Notes: generated by a model from the sequence alone, not told the origin. Shown: positions 8,765-17,663, counted from the first letter of the stretch. The stretch is DNA of 64,000 nt from Oscillospiraceae bacterium (GCA_900768705.1 CAAGEB010000011.1:1-64000); one strand, 5' to 3'. A program made the numbers and translations.

Positions 8765-9813
8765 AAGCAAAGATTATCGGTGCAATAATTCTTGCGGTGG
8801 CTGCGGCAGCGGCGGGAATATTCCTTCTTTTCGGCGAAAACACAAAGGCAACAACCCTTAACGGATACCTGGGCGGCGAAAAAATCGGTATTTTTGAGGA
8901 CGAGGAAATTGCCGGGTATATCAGAAAGAATTACCACCTTGAATTCAACTATTCCCGTGCAGGTTCGCTGGATATGGTTACGGCGGATCTGACAGGGCGG
9001 GATTATCTGTTTCCTTCAAGCCAGACGGCTCTTGAATACTTCAACGAGGTTCACGGCAAGGGCAAATCGGAGGAGATTGTGTTCAATACCCCGATAGTTC
9101 TCTATTCCCACAAAATAGTGGCAGAGGCTCTGGAAAAACAGGGTATTGTTTACAAGACTGATGATGTGTATTACGCAGATATGGAAAAGCTTACGCAGCT
9201 GATTATCGAAGAAAAGCAATGGAGCGATATCGGTCTTCCACAGCTTTACGGGAGCTTTTGCGTAGATACCACCGACCCTGCCCGCTCCAATTCGGGAAAT
9301 ATGTTTGCTGCGCTGCTGGCAAATTCCTTAAACGGCGGAAAAACCGTGGACATAAACACTGTTGATAATATTCTCCCGCAGCTGAAAAAGATTTTCTCCA
9401 GAACAGGCTATATGGAAACCTCATCCTCCGACCTTTTCAATCAGTTTCTGCGAATGGGTGTGGGCGCAAAACCCATTATTGCAGGATATGAAAGCCAACT
9501 GTTGGAATACGCCGCAGAAAATCCCGACGCCTACAACAGAATAAAGGACGATGTTGTTATAATATACCCCTCCCCTACGGTCTGGTCAACTCATATCTTT
9601 ATCGCTCTTGACGATGCGGGAAAAACGGGTATAGACGCCCTGACTGACCCCGAAGTTCAAAAGCTCGCTTGGAAAAAGCACGGCTTCAGAACAGGCGGAT
9701 TTGTGGGAGAAAGCAGCGAAATCCCTGTCAGCGGTATTCCCGACACCATAACATCGGTTATGAACATTCCGGATTACAGCGTAATGAAGCAAATAATCGA
9801 GGAGCTGAAATAA
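8761..9813 (+). CDS. Membrane-anchored extracellular solute-binding-like protein
   Basis: 350 residues. The N-terminus has an uncleaved-looking hydrophobic anchor (about 4-24) and no lipobox cysteine. The rest resembles an extracellular solute-binding domain of the molybdate/phosphate type: GSLDMVTADLTGRDYLFPSS matches the hinge of such proteins, and DTTDPARSNSGNMFAALLAN is a Ser/Asn-rich ligand loop like the one in the VWA lipoprotein upstream. It therefore looks like a paralogue of that protein's N-terminal domain without the VWA part. No transporter permease or ATPase is nearby, so it probably senses rather than imports. Co-transcribed with xpaC-like and telA-like genes. Confidence 0.72.
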   Translation: MKAKIIGAIILAVAAAAAGIFLLFGENTKATTLNGYLGGEKIGIFEDEEIAGYIRKNYHLEFNYSRAGSLDMVTADLTGRDYLFPSSQTALEYFNEVHGKGKSEEIVFNTPIVLYSHKIVAEALEKQGIVYKTDDVYYADMEKLTQLIIEEKQWSDIGLPQLYGSFCVDTTDPARSNSGNMFAALLANSLNGGKTVDINTVDNILPQLKKIFSRTGYMETSSSDLFNQFLRMGVGAKPIIAGYESQLLEYAAENPDAYNRIKDDVVIIYPSPTVWSTHIFIALDDAGKTGIDALTDPEVQKLAWKKHGFRTGGFVGESSEIPVSGIPDTITSVMNIPDYSVMKQIIEELK

Positions 9814-9822
9814 GGAGACTGT

Positions 9823-10932
9823 ATGGAAAACACAATGCTGAACCCGGTTAATGAAAGAAAGGAATATCCGGAAATCCGCAGTTCAAGCCCGGGGGAAATT
9901 GCTTTTACGGAGGAAGAGCTTCGGCAGATAGTCGAAATAAAACAGCAGCTTGACCTTTCGGACAGCATTACCTCGGTGGAATACGGAATTGGCAATCAGC
10001 GGCAGCTGGCTGAATTTTCGGACAGAGTACTGGACAACACCGGGGAAAGCGGTATCGATACCGCAGGACTGATGGAGGCTCTTATCGGGGAAATTAAAGC
10101 TCTTGATACGGGGATTGTTTTCAAGGATGGCTTTCTTTCTAAAATTCCCTTTTTCGGAAGCCGTGCAAGGCGAATGAGGAAGCTGAAAAAACGATTTTCC
10201 AAGGCACGGATAAGAATAGAAAAACTGGAACAACAGCTGGAACACTCCCGTATAGAGCTGCTGCGAAGTGCGGAGATGTTTGATATTCTCAATCGGGAAA
10301 ACGCTCAATGTTTCCGTCAGATTTCAATGTATATTCGTGCGGGAAAGGAAAAACTGGATTATATGCGAACAACGGAGCTTCCAAGGCTTGCCGAGGAAGC
10401 GAAGAAAAGCAGCGACCCTATGGCGGTACAGCAGCTTTACTGTCTGAGGGATAATCTTTCCCACTTTGAAAACCGAATTCACGACCTTGAGCTAAGCCGC
10501 ACAATCGCTCTCCAATCCGCACCGCAGATGAAGCTTATCCAAACCGGAAACAGCGTAATGGCACAGAAGATACAAAGCGCAGTTCTGAATACCATTCCCG
10601 TGTGGAAAAATCAATTTGCGGCAGCAGTGGGACTTTCCAACCAGACAGCGGTTTATAAATCTCAGCAAAAGCTGGACAAAATGACTAATAAAATGATTGA
10701 GCAAAATGCGGAATTACTAAGACAAAGCGCAGTTCAAACTGCGGTGGAAAGCCGCCGCAGCGGAATTGATACAGAATCACTGAAAAGGGCAAACGACAAT
10801 CTTATCCGTGTTATAGAGGAGACACTGAAAATTAATCGGGAAAGCACTGCGCAGCACCGTCAGGCGGAGGCAGAACTGGGCAGGATAGAAAAACAGCTGC
10901 ATAATTCCCTGTCCCGGGCGCAGAACCTATAA
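9823..10932 (+). CDS. TelA-like toxic-anion resistance family protein
   Basis: 369 residues; ATG 9823 with AAGGAGA upstream, 9 bases after the previous stop. A soluble, almost entirely helical, coiled-coil-rich protein. The stretch FLSKIPFFGSRARRMRKL (about 105-122) and the following long helical region with many Gln/Glu/Lys, including LRDNLSHFENRIHDLELSR, are characteristic of TelA/KlaA (PF05816), linked to tellurite and other envelope-active stresses. Pairing with XpaC is a recurrent theme; the added VWA/solute-binding proteins make this arrangement richer than the Bacillus pair. The molecular activity of the family is unknown. Confidence 0.83.
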   Translation: MENTMLNPVNERKEYPEIRSSSPGEIAFTEEELRQIVEIKQQLDLSDSITSVEYGIGNQRQLAEFSDRVLDNTGESGIDTAGLMEALIGEIKALDTGIVFKDGFLSKIPFFGSRARRMRKLKKRFSKARIRIEKLEQQLEHSRIELLRSAEMFDILNRENAQCFRQISMYIRAGKEKLDYMRTTELPRLAEEAKKSSDPMAVQQLYCLRDNLSHFENRIHDLELSRTIALQSAPQMKLIQTGNSVMAQKIQSAVLNTIPVWKNQFAAAVGLSNQTAVYKSQQKLDKMTNKMIEQNAELLRQSAVQTAVESRRSGIDTESLKRANDNLIRVIEETLKINRESTAQHRQAEAELGRIEKQLHNSLSRAQNL

Positions 10933-10978
10933 ACCGTTTTTGTGGGATGAACAAGTCAGAATATATCGGATAAAAGTA

Positions 10979-11007
10979 TTGACTTTTTATCCTGAATGTG
11001 TTAGAAT
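10979..11007 (+). promoter_or_regulatory. Sigma-A promoter of the fluoride riboswitch/antiporter transcript
   Basis: TTGACT 10979-10984, 17-base spacer, TAGAAT 11002-11007. Transcription would begin about 11014, a few bases before the riboswitch aptamer. Confidence 0.78.
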
Positions 11008-11021
11008 AAAGATGAATTAAA

Positions 11022-11088
11022 TAAAGGGAATGATGTTCTCCCCGGGGAAACCCGAACCGCTTTCAACGCTGATGACTTCTGCTTTTCA
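11022..11088 (+). ncRNA. Fluoride riboswitch aptamer (crcB motif)
   Basis: The leader carries the conserved blocks of the crcB/fluoride motif in order: GGGAATGATGTTCTCCC, then an optional small hairpin (CGGG/CCCG), AACCGC, a short loop, then GCTGATGACTTCTGC. It is followed directly by a terminator whose 5' arm reuses the GCTGATGACTTCTGC block, so aptamer and terminator exclude each other. Established knowledge: fluoride stabilises the aptamer and switches on crcB, eriC and antiporter genes. Expected here: fluoride turns on the downstream antiporter by preventing termination. Confidence 0.9.
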
Positions 11089-11111
11089 CGCAGAAGCTGT
11101 CAGCTTTTTTT
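11068..11111 (+). terminator. Riboswitch expression-platform terminator
   Basis: GCTGATGACTTCTGC (11068-11082) and GCAGAAGCTGTCAGC (11090-11104) pair with a 3-base internal mismatch, followed by seven T residues (11105-11111). The 5' arm overlaps the last conserved block of the fluoride aptamer, giving the ON-switch logic. Confidence 0.88.
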
Positions 11112-11124
11112 ATGGAGGTTATAT

Positions 11125-12327
11125 ATGCTGTTTTCACTTGCTGTGATTTTTCTTGTGGGATTGTCGGCGGCGGCTATATTCAAGGCTGTAGGTCTGCCGA
11201 GAATTATAGGTATGCTGGCAACCGGTATTGTGGTGGGACCTTATGTGCTGGACCTGCTGGATCCGTCCATTCTCGGAATTTCCTCTGAGCTTCGTCAGAT
11301 TGCTCTTATTATAATATTAATTAAAGCGGGACTTTCGCTAAATCTGTCCGATCTGAAAAAAGTCGGCAGACCTGCAGTGTTGATGTCTTTTCTTCCCGCT
11401 TGCTGCGAAATAATAGCTTATGTGATATTTGCGCCGCTTCTGCTGGGCGTTAACATAATAGAAGCCGCAGTAATGGGAGCAGTACTGAGCGCAGTCTCCC
11501 CCGCCGTTGTGGTTCCACGCATGGTAAAGCTGATAGAGGAAAAATACGGCACAGAAAAAAGCGTCCCGCAGATGATTCTGGCGGGAGCTTCCTGTGATGA
11601 TATTTTTGTAATCGTGCTGTTTTCCACCTTTACCTCCATGGCACAGGGTGGTTCGGCAAGTGCGGCGGATTTTCTGAAAATTCCTGTTTCAATCATTCTT
11701 GGAGTACTGCTCGGCTCACTGTGCGGTCTGGTAATTTATTTCATATTTGAAACCGCATACCGCAGGGAGCATAAAATCAGAAACAGTGCCAAGGTTATCG
11801 TACTGCTCGGAACGGCTTTCCTGCTTATGTCAGCCGAAAACTTTCTGAAACCCTATGTGGCTGTTTCGGGACTGCTTGCGGTGGTGGCAATGTCATGCGT
11901 GATAAAGCTAAGGTCGGAAAAAACCGTTTCCGCCCGTATGTCCGAAAAATTCGGAAAGCTGTGGATCGCAGCGGAAATTGTACTGTTTGTGCTGGTGGGA
12001 GCAGCAGTTGACATACGCTACACTCTCACTGCGGGGCTTTCCGCACTGCTGATGATACTTACGGCACTGGTTTTCAGAGCGGCGGGAGTTTTACTTTGCC
12101 TTATCGGCACCAAGCTCTCCGCAAAGGAAAAAGCATTCTGCGTGATTGCCTACCTGCCAAAAGCCACAGTTCAGGCGGCAATAGGCTCCGTTCCGCTTTC
12201 ACTGGGGCTTCCCTGCGGTCAGATAGTTCTTTCCGTTGCTGTGCTTGCTATACTGATAACCGCACCGCTGGGCGCAATCGGAATTGACAAAAGCTATCGT
12301 AGGCTGCTGAAACGGGAGGAAGAATAA
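11125..12327 (+). CDS. Cation/proton antiporter under fluoride riboswitch control
   Basis: 400 residues with about twelve hydrophobic segments; ATG 11125 with GGAGG at 11114-11118. It belongs to the sodium/hydrogen exchanger (CPA) superfamily: an N-terminal PRIIGMLATGIVVGP helix pair, IKAGLSLNLSDL, the SAVSPAVVVPRM segment, and GASCDDIFVIVLF with the paired aspartates expected in the ion site. Cation/proton antiporters are among the known gene classes under fluoride riboswitches, so the protein probably helps cells cope with fluoride, by ion/pH balance or possibly direct export; which of the two is inference. It ends one base before the convergent flagellin gene. Confidence 0.88.
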   Translation: MLFSLAVIFLVGLSAAAIFKAVGLPRIIGMLATGIVVGPYVLDLLDPSILGISSELRQIALIIILIKAGLSLNLSDLKKVGRPAVLMSFLPACCEIIAYVIFAPLLLGVNIIEAAVMGAVLSAVSPAVVVPRMVKLIEEKYGTEKSVPQMILAGASCDDIFVIVLFSTFTSMAQGGSASAADFLKIPVSIILGVLLGSLCGLVIYFIFETAYRREHKIRNSAKVIVLLGTAFLLMSAENFLKPYVAVSGLLAVVAMSCVIKLRSEKTVSARMSEKFGKLWIAAEIVLFVLVGAAVDIRYTLTAGLSALLMILTALVFRAAGVLLCLIGTKLSAKEKAFCVIAYLPKATVQAAIGSVPLSLGLPCGQIVLSVAVLAILITAPLGAIGIDKSYRRLLKREEE

Positions 12328-12328
12328 A

Positions 12329-15300
12329 TCAGCCCAGCAGATCAAGCACAGACTTCTTATTCTCGCTCTGCTTTTCCAGCATATAATTCTGCATCTGCAT
12401 CAGAATTCTTTCCTTCGAGGCTTTGCGGATTTCCTCGGGAATATCAGCGTCACGGATTCCCGATTCTGCCTCTTCAAGATTTTCGATATAATTCTGATTT
12501 CTGGAATAGGTATGCTCGGCACGGTTATGAATCGCACCTGCCACAGCCCGTGTTCCCGAAAGATAATTCACCGCATGGTCAAGGCGGTCAATAGCCTTCA
12601 GCGCCCGTGCAACGGTGGTCACTCCTGTGGTATTTATCCGCATAAGGTGGTCGTCCGCACGGGTTTTATTGTACATAATATAACTGTCCGTGCGGCGTCC
12701 GGTGTGTATGCCGATTTCCTCGTCATCGTCACGCTTGTCCGCACCGTAAAACAGATCATCTGCTGCATTTCCCGTAAATCTGTCTATCTGATAAGCTCCG
12801 TTTTCCGTGGTATAGAACATCAGATGCCCGTTATATTCAGATGTTCTAACAATAGCACCGCTTGCTTCAAAACCTTTGTTCAGCTCATCAGAAAGGGATT
12901 TGCAGGTATAGCTTCCTGCGGGGACAGTAACGGAAACCTGTTTGCCGTCAATATCCACGGAAAGAGTATCATTTTCACCGCTGCGTATTAAAATTCCGTC
13001 GCTAAGGTCGGATTTGCCTATGACACGGGAAGGTCGGGGAGATTGGGTGGCGTCGTAGAAAATTCTGTATGCGGAATTTCCTCTTATTCCGTCTATGATT
13101 ACATCTGACTGCTTTACCGTACCGTTGTCGGGCAAAACATAGCCCAGAACGAGTTTTCCGTTGCTCTTGATTGCCACATTATCGTTTTCCTCAACTCCCA
13201 GTGCGCCAAGTCCGATAGTTGCATGGAAATAGTCGCTGACGATAGGCTTGCCGTCCTTGTCGATCATTCCGTGCATGGCTTCCCTGCCCGCTTTTTCCAC
13301 TGCCTGTGCCATTTCTTCCGGCATATACTCACCTGCGGGAACAGTGAAATCCACCTTGTAGGTTACACCCTTATAGGTAAAATCAAACACAACCTCATCG
13401 TTCAGCCCGGAATAGATTATCATATTCTTTTCACTTTCCAGCTCCTCGGGGGATTCGGGCTGCAATTCATTTCTTCCTATAATATAGGAGACCGCAGAAC
13501 CTGTGGAGGTTCCGGAAGTCTCGGTATGTTTGGAAATGCCCGAATAAGTCGGTGACTGGAAAACACGGTCATAAAGCCGTCCGCTGAAATTGCTTATTCC
13601 GCGGGTATCGGAAATATCTGCGCCGGTTATGGTAATTCTGCCGCCGGTGGTTCCCACAATAAGGGAGTTGGGCGGGAACTGAGTATCAATCTGCGCCTGA
13701 ATTGCCGCCGCAAGAGTATCGGCGGTATAGCTTCCCGGAGGCACAGCAACAGTCACCTCTGCGGTGCTTCCCTTTTCGGTATAGGTAAACTTCATTTCAT
13801 TGAAATAGTCCTCAATTTCAATGGAAGAAATACTCCGTGAACCGATAAGATGACAGGGCGATGAGGCTCTGTCTATGGTCTGCGGCGAGCTGCAGTTCTG
13901 CGCCCGCTTGAAATATGGGGCGGTATTATCGGCGTTAAGGCTGATAGAAGCGGATGTTCCCACCGAGTCGGTGGTAATACGAAGTTCATTGCCGTTTACG
14001 CTTACGGTAACGCCCTCTCCCGAAAGTCCCGTATTCAATGCGGAAATTAAAGCGGTCTGCCCTGCGCTTCCAACATATTCTCCCGAGGGTATGGAGAATT
14101 TATAATCCGCTCCGTCTATTTTCAGCGACACAAAATTGTTGGTATCGTTGATTTCAACCCCGTCACCGTCAAACAATGTTTTAAAACGGTTATTACTGAT
14201 GTATGCAGGATATTTTATCTTATTTTCCGAAGGAACCTCGGAGCCTCCCGCGCTGCTGTTGGTGGTTTTGTACTGATGGATTTTTGAATTTCCCCCCAGA
14301 TTGGAAAGCTTGTAGCCCTGTCCTCTTCCCACAGTGGTAAAGGTAAGACCGCCGGAATTGCTTGCGGTAATTTTGCCGTTCAAAGATGGGTCGGAAGTAA
14401 TAACCGAGTTTATTGCCGAAACATAATCTCCCAGACTGCTATAGCTTCCATCGGGAACGGTTATGGTAAGGCTTTCGGTGACAGTGCTGCCGGGATTTAA
14501 AGGGTCGGGAGAAGTATAATCCATTGTAATCTGATTGTTTCCGCTGTTCACTGTAAGCGGGAAATGGCTTGCTGCGCCCTCCGCACGAATAGTGGCGGGA
14601 TATTCCGCATTTCCTGTTATGGGATTGAAATAGCCGGAAGAACCGACATCGGTGACAATCTTCTGCTTTTCCAGCTTACAGGTGGAGCTGCCGTCAAATG
14701 TAACGGTTCCTGTGCTTTTAAGCGGTGCGGTTATAACAAGAGAACTGCCGTCCGCTTTTACGGAGGGCAAATCGGTTCCGCTGCCTGCGGCGGCAATTTT
14801 GGTATTTATTTCATCCGCCACCTGTGAAAGAGAACTATAAGTTCCGTGAGTTAACTGTAAATTGTAGTTTATGCCGCAGGCGGTAAATTTAAATCGGTCA
14901 TTATCTGCACCCACAGTGAGCGGAATATGACTTCCCGCCTGAGGCAATGTCAAAGTAGCAGGTTTATATACCTTCTTATCCCCCATATCCACAACCGCTG
15001 CCGGGTCGGAGGCAAGGCTGCTCTTGCTTGCGGAATATAACGCAGAGCCACTTTCATTCTTAAACTCAACTTTCTTTCCTTTGGCGGCAGAAACTATTTT
15101 CAGATTGTTTCCCTCAACGGTAACATCGGTAACTCCGGAAAGAGCTGTTCTGATAATATTCAAAGCCTCATCGGCAGTTTTTCCCGCCGGAATATTTATA
15201 TTGTATGAAGTAAAATTACCGTCTTTATCCGACAAATCAAAGCTGAGGTCGGTATCCTCCAGCGATACCCCCACTGCGCTGAAACGGGTCATTGCCCCCG

Positions 15301-17443
15301 GGATAGTCATTTCAGCCGAATAATGGGTATAATAGGAATCATCTTCCGCTTCATCCTCATAGCCGGGAATACGCACGGAGCTTCCGGTTTTTTTCTGAAC
15401 TCCCACACGGGTATATTTCAAAAGATTATCGCTCTGCGCAGATTTTGAAGTCAGAGTAACATCCTTGTATGTAACCGCCTGCACGGTTTTTCCGTCAACG
15501 CTTGTAACATTGGGACGCCCGGTTCCGGGGACGGTATTTCCGTAGGAAACCAAATCTTTTTCGGTACCCACGGCATGAGAAGCGTCAATGTTATCGTAAT
15601 ATTCCGCACCGTAAATAAGTCTCCCATAGGCGGTGGAATTGTTTGCACGGATTTTTGTAATATCCGAACCCTCCAGCCCGTTGGCTGCAAGAGTAAGCGT
15701 GGATCCAACGCTGAAATACAGCTTATCCTTCAAGTCGGGATAATTTGACGCCAACAGATTGTTCAGCTGAGTGTTCAGCTGGGAGGAGGTATAATTTCCT
15801 GCGGGAATATCAAATTCCAGCGTATGATCGGTTATTACACCGCCTGTTTCCTGTCCCACGGTAAAGGAAAGATGATTGTGGGAAGCGGGTATGGAAATCA
15901 CCGCTCCCAGATTTTTTCTTGCATTTAATTTTGCGGGTGTGTAATCCGACACGGTATTCGACGGACCCAAAACATTCAGTGTGGCACTGTCAAAAAGGTC
16001 GTACTCCATATAGCCGCTTGGTACATCGGAGGTATCCAGCTTTATTTTACACTCCTTGCCGTATTGCAAAGAAGTAAATTTCAGCTTGCCGTCAACCACA
16101 TCCGCTACAATCGGGCAGTCCAGAGCCTCCAACTGCTCCTTTATCCTGTCCAGAAGCTGATCGGCGTTGGCGTATGTTTTCAGATTTTCACTACTGTCCA
16201 ACAGATCGATGCGAAGCTTTCTTGAAACGGTGGAACCGTCCGTATTATACCAGCCTGCGTCCAGAACAAAATAATCGTTTCTCCCCCGCTCAACCTCAAG
16301 CCCGGCAGAAATATCCTTTTTACCGTTAAAGGTAGCCTCGGTATTTACAAGGGTACTGTAACAGCATATATCATAAATGGGAGAGGAATAGGAAGGTTCG
16401 CCGTCAATTTTGATAAAGTTGCCCGAAAGACCGGTTATGGTTTTCTCACTTTTCAAACCGATGACATTACGGCCGTTAATACCCTTCGTCGCCACAGCCT
16501 CCACATTGCAGGGAAAGGATGATACGGCAATGGTATCGTTGATTTTATCAACCAGCTGACTGCGGGTATATTTTCCCGGATCAATTTTTATTTCATAGAT
16601 AGTATCGTCCTCGTTTCCCAGACGAAAACGCATAATATCGTTATGTCCCAATACAATTTCAATATATGAACTCTCGGTTTTGAAATTGGTTACGCCCAGC
16701 AGATAACCGTCCGAAGAACCGATAACAGTATCATAGAACAGAGACGATGCGTCTCCGCTGATATAATCCATTTTTCCGCCCTCGCATTGGATTGTCAGCT
16801 GGCTTTGTTCGTTTACACCGATAATAAGATTCTCCGCATTGTCGAAAAGGTCGGTGTCTATAACATCGGCAAGCTCCTCCACGGTGTATTGACCTGCGGG
16901 AATATTCACGGTGTATTCTTTATGCTCTCCGTTTTCGGTATAGCCGAGAACAAGCGTGTCGTTGCTGCCGTCAATGATTATCGGTTCATCGTGAACCACA
17001 ACGCCCTCGTCTTTTTCATATTCGGGATAATGCCGTTCAAACAAAGGTATTCCGTTAAACTCCGCTGTATCGGCGGTCTGACCGATTTCATCTATAAGCT
17101 GCTGATATTCAAGATCCAACGCGTCACGGTCAACTCTTGATAGCGTGCCGTTAGCAGCCTCCACCGCAATTTCTTTCATGCGGTGAAGCATATTATGAAC
17201 CTGCTGTGAAGCACCGTCAACGGTGTCAATGTAGTTTATTCCGTCGCTGATATTGCGAAGTCCCTGACGCAGACCACGGTCTATTGAACGAAGCTTTTCG
17301 GACACGGCAAGCCCCGCCGCATCGTCTGCGGCGGAATTTATTCTATAACCCGAGCTTAGTCTTTTTGTAGCCTTAGCAAGTCTTGACTCTGCCCGCCTTG
17401 CATTATTTACGGTACGCATGGCGTCCTTGTTGAACACATCCAC
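12329..17443 (-). CDS. Giant flagellin with tandem insert modules
   Basis: About 1,704 residues, against 270-600 for most flagellins. The N-terminal helical domain (about 1-140) has RLSSGYRINSAADDAAGLAV, RQGLRNISDGINYI and a NGTLSRVDRDAL segment; the C-terminal domain (last about 95) has ALKAIDRLDHAVNYLSGTRA and RILMQMQNYMLEK and ends in LDLLG. These build the filament core. Between them lie about eleven degenerate modules, each with a beta-rich stretch and a phrase like VNIPAGQYTVEEL, spaced mostly 350-420 bases apart and expected to form surface decorations. GTG 17443 is preferred: GGGGAG lies 8 bases before it and directly abuts an in-frame GTG at 17452. The promoter is sigma-A type. No other flagellar structural gene is in the window. 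Confidence 0.9.
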   Translation of the reverse strand: MDVFNKDAMRTVNNARRAESRLAKATKRLSSGYRINSAADDAAGLAVSEKLRSIDRGLRQGLRNISDGINYIDTVDGASQQVHNMLHRMKEIAVEAANGTLSRVDRDALDLEYQQLIDEIGQTADTAEFNGIPLFERHYPEYEKDEGVVVHDEPIIIDGSNDTLVLGYTENGEHKEYTVNIPAGQYTVEELADVIDTDLFDNAENLIIGVNEQSQLTIQCEGGKMDYISGDASSLFYDTVIGSSDGYLLGVTNFKTESSYIEIVLGHNDIMRFRLGNEDDTIYEIKIDPGKYTRSQLVDKINDTIAVSSFPCNVEAVATKGINGRNVIGLKSEKTITGLSGNFIKIDGEPSYSSPIYDICCYSTLVNTEATFNGKKDISAGLEVERGRNDYFVLDAGWYNTDGSTVSRKLRIDLLDSSENLKTYANADQLLDRIKEQLEALDCPIVADVVDGKLKFTSLQYGKECKIKLDTSDVPSGYMEYDLFDSATLNVLGPSNTVSDYTPAKLNARKNLGAVISIPASHNHLSFTVGQETGGVITDHTLEFDIPAGNYTSSQLNTQLNNLLASNYPDLKDKLYFSVGSTLTLAANGLEGSDITKIRANNSTAYGRLIYGAEYYDNIDASHAVGTEKDLVSYGNTVPGTGRPNVTSVDGKTVQAVTYKDVTLTSKSAQSDNLLKYTRVGVQKKTGSSVRIPGYEDEAEDDSYYTHYSAEMTIPGAMTRFSAVGVSLEDTDLSFDLSDKDGNFTSYNINIPAGKTADEALNIIRTALSGVTDVTVEGNNLKIVSAAKGKKVEFKNESGSALYSASKSSLASDPAAVVDMGDKKVYKPATLTLPQAGSHIPLTVGADNDRFKFTACGINYNLQLTHGTYSSLSQVADEINTKIAAAGSGTDLPSVKADGSSLVITAPLKSTGTVTFDGSSTCKLEKQKIVTDVGSSGYFNPITGNAEYPATIRAEGAASHFPLTVNSGNNQITMDYTSPDPLNPGSTVTESLTITVPDGSYSSLGDYVSAINSVITSDPSLNGKITASNSGGLTFTTVGRGQGYKLSNLGGNSKIHQYKTTNSSAGGSEVPSENKIKYPAYISNNRFKTLFDGDGVEINDTNNFVSLKIDGADYKFSIPSGEYVGSAGQTALISALNTGLSGEGVTVSVNGNELRITTDSVGTSASISLNADNTAPYFKRAQNCSSPQTIDRASSPCHLIGSRSISSIEIEDYFNEMKFTYTEKGSTAEVTVAVPPGSYTADTLAAAIQAQIDTQFPPNSLIVGTTGGRITITGADISDTRGISNFSGRLYDRVFQSPTYSGISKHTETSGTSTGSAVSYIIGRNELQPESPEELESEKNMIIYSGLNDEVVFDFTYKGVTYKVDFTVPAGEYMPEEMAQAVEKAGREAMHGMIDKDGKPIVSDYFHATIGLGALGVEENDNVAIKSNGKLVLGYVLPDNGTVKQSDVIIDGIRGNSAYRIFYDATQSPRPSRVIGKSDLSDGILIRSGENDTLSVDIDGKQVSVTVPAGSYTCKSLSDELNKGFEASGAIVRTSEYNGHLMFYTTENGAYQIDRFTGNAADDLFYGADKRDDDEEIGIHTGRRTDSYIMYNKTRADDHLMRINTTGVTTVARALKAIDRLDHAVNYLSGTRAVAGAIHNRAEHTYSRNQNYIENLEEAESGIRDADIPEEIRKASKERILMQMQNYMLEKQSENKKSVLDLLG

Positions 17444-17477
17444 GGAAAACACTCCCCGGTAAGCTATTTATATACTA

Positions 17478-17506
17478 ATTATATATCTTTCGGAACGGTT
17501 TGTCAA
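17478..17506 (-). promoter_or_regulatory. Sigma-A promoter of the giant flagellin gene
   Basis: On the minus strand TTGACA (17506-17501), a 17-base spacer and TATAAT (17483-17478) form a perfect consensus, about 35 bases before the GTG start. No sigma-28 (TAAA...GCCGATAA) site is visible, which is unusual for a flagellin. Confidence 0.82.
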
Positions 17507-17542
17507 GACAAAAATGCAATAATTATCCAAAGCACAAATTAT

Positions 17543-17558
17543 TTTATACAAGTATAAA
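17543..17558. promoter_or_regulatory. Palindrome midway between divergent flagellin and SPFH promoters
   Basis: TTTATAC-AA-GTATAAA, 7-bp arms around an AA centre. Its centre lies about 44 bases from the flagellin -35 box and 47 from the SPFH -35 box, a position suited to one regulator acting on both. No regulator is identified. Confidence 0.4.
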
Positions 17559-17597
17559 TTTTCTTATGTAAAACTATAGGACAATAGGGCAAGCATA

Positions 17598-17626
17598 TTG
17601 ACTTTTTGCCAAAAATATGATATACT
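17598..17626 (+). promoter_or_regulatory. Sigma-A promoter of the SPFH gene
   Basis: TTGACT 17598-17603, 17-base spacer, TATACT 17621-17626; the ATG follows 37 bases later. Confidence 0.75.
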
Positions 17627-17663
17627 GAACAAAAAATACACAAAGCGTGAAAGGAAGAAAATT

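Noticed and set aside
17453..17600. Sigma-28 promoter for the flagellin
   Set aside because: No TAAA/GCCGATAA pair at proper spacing; a perfect sigma-A promoter is present instead.
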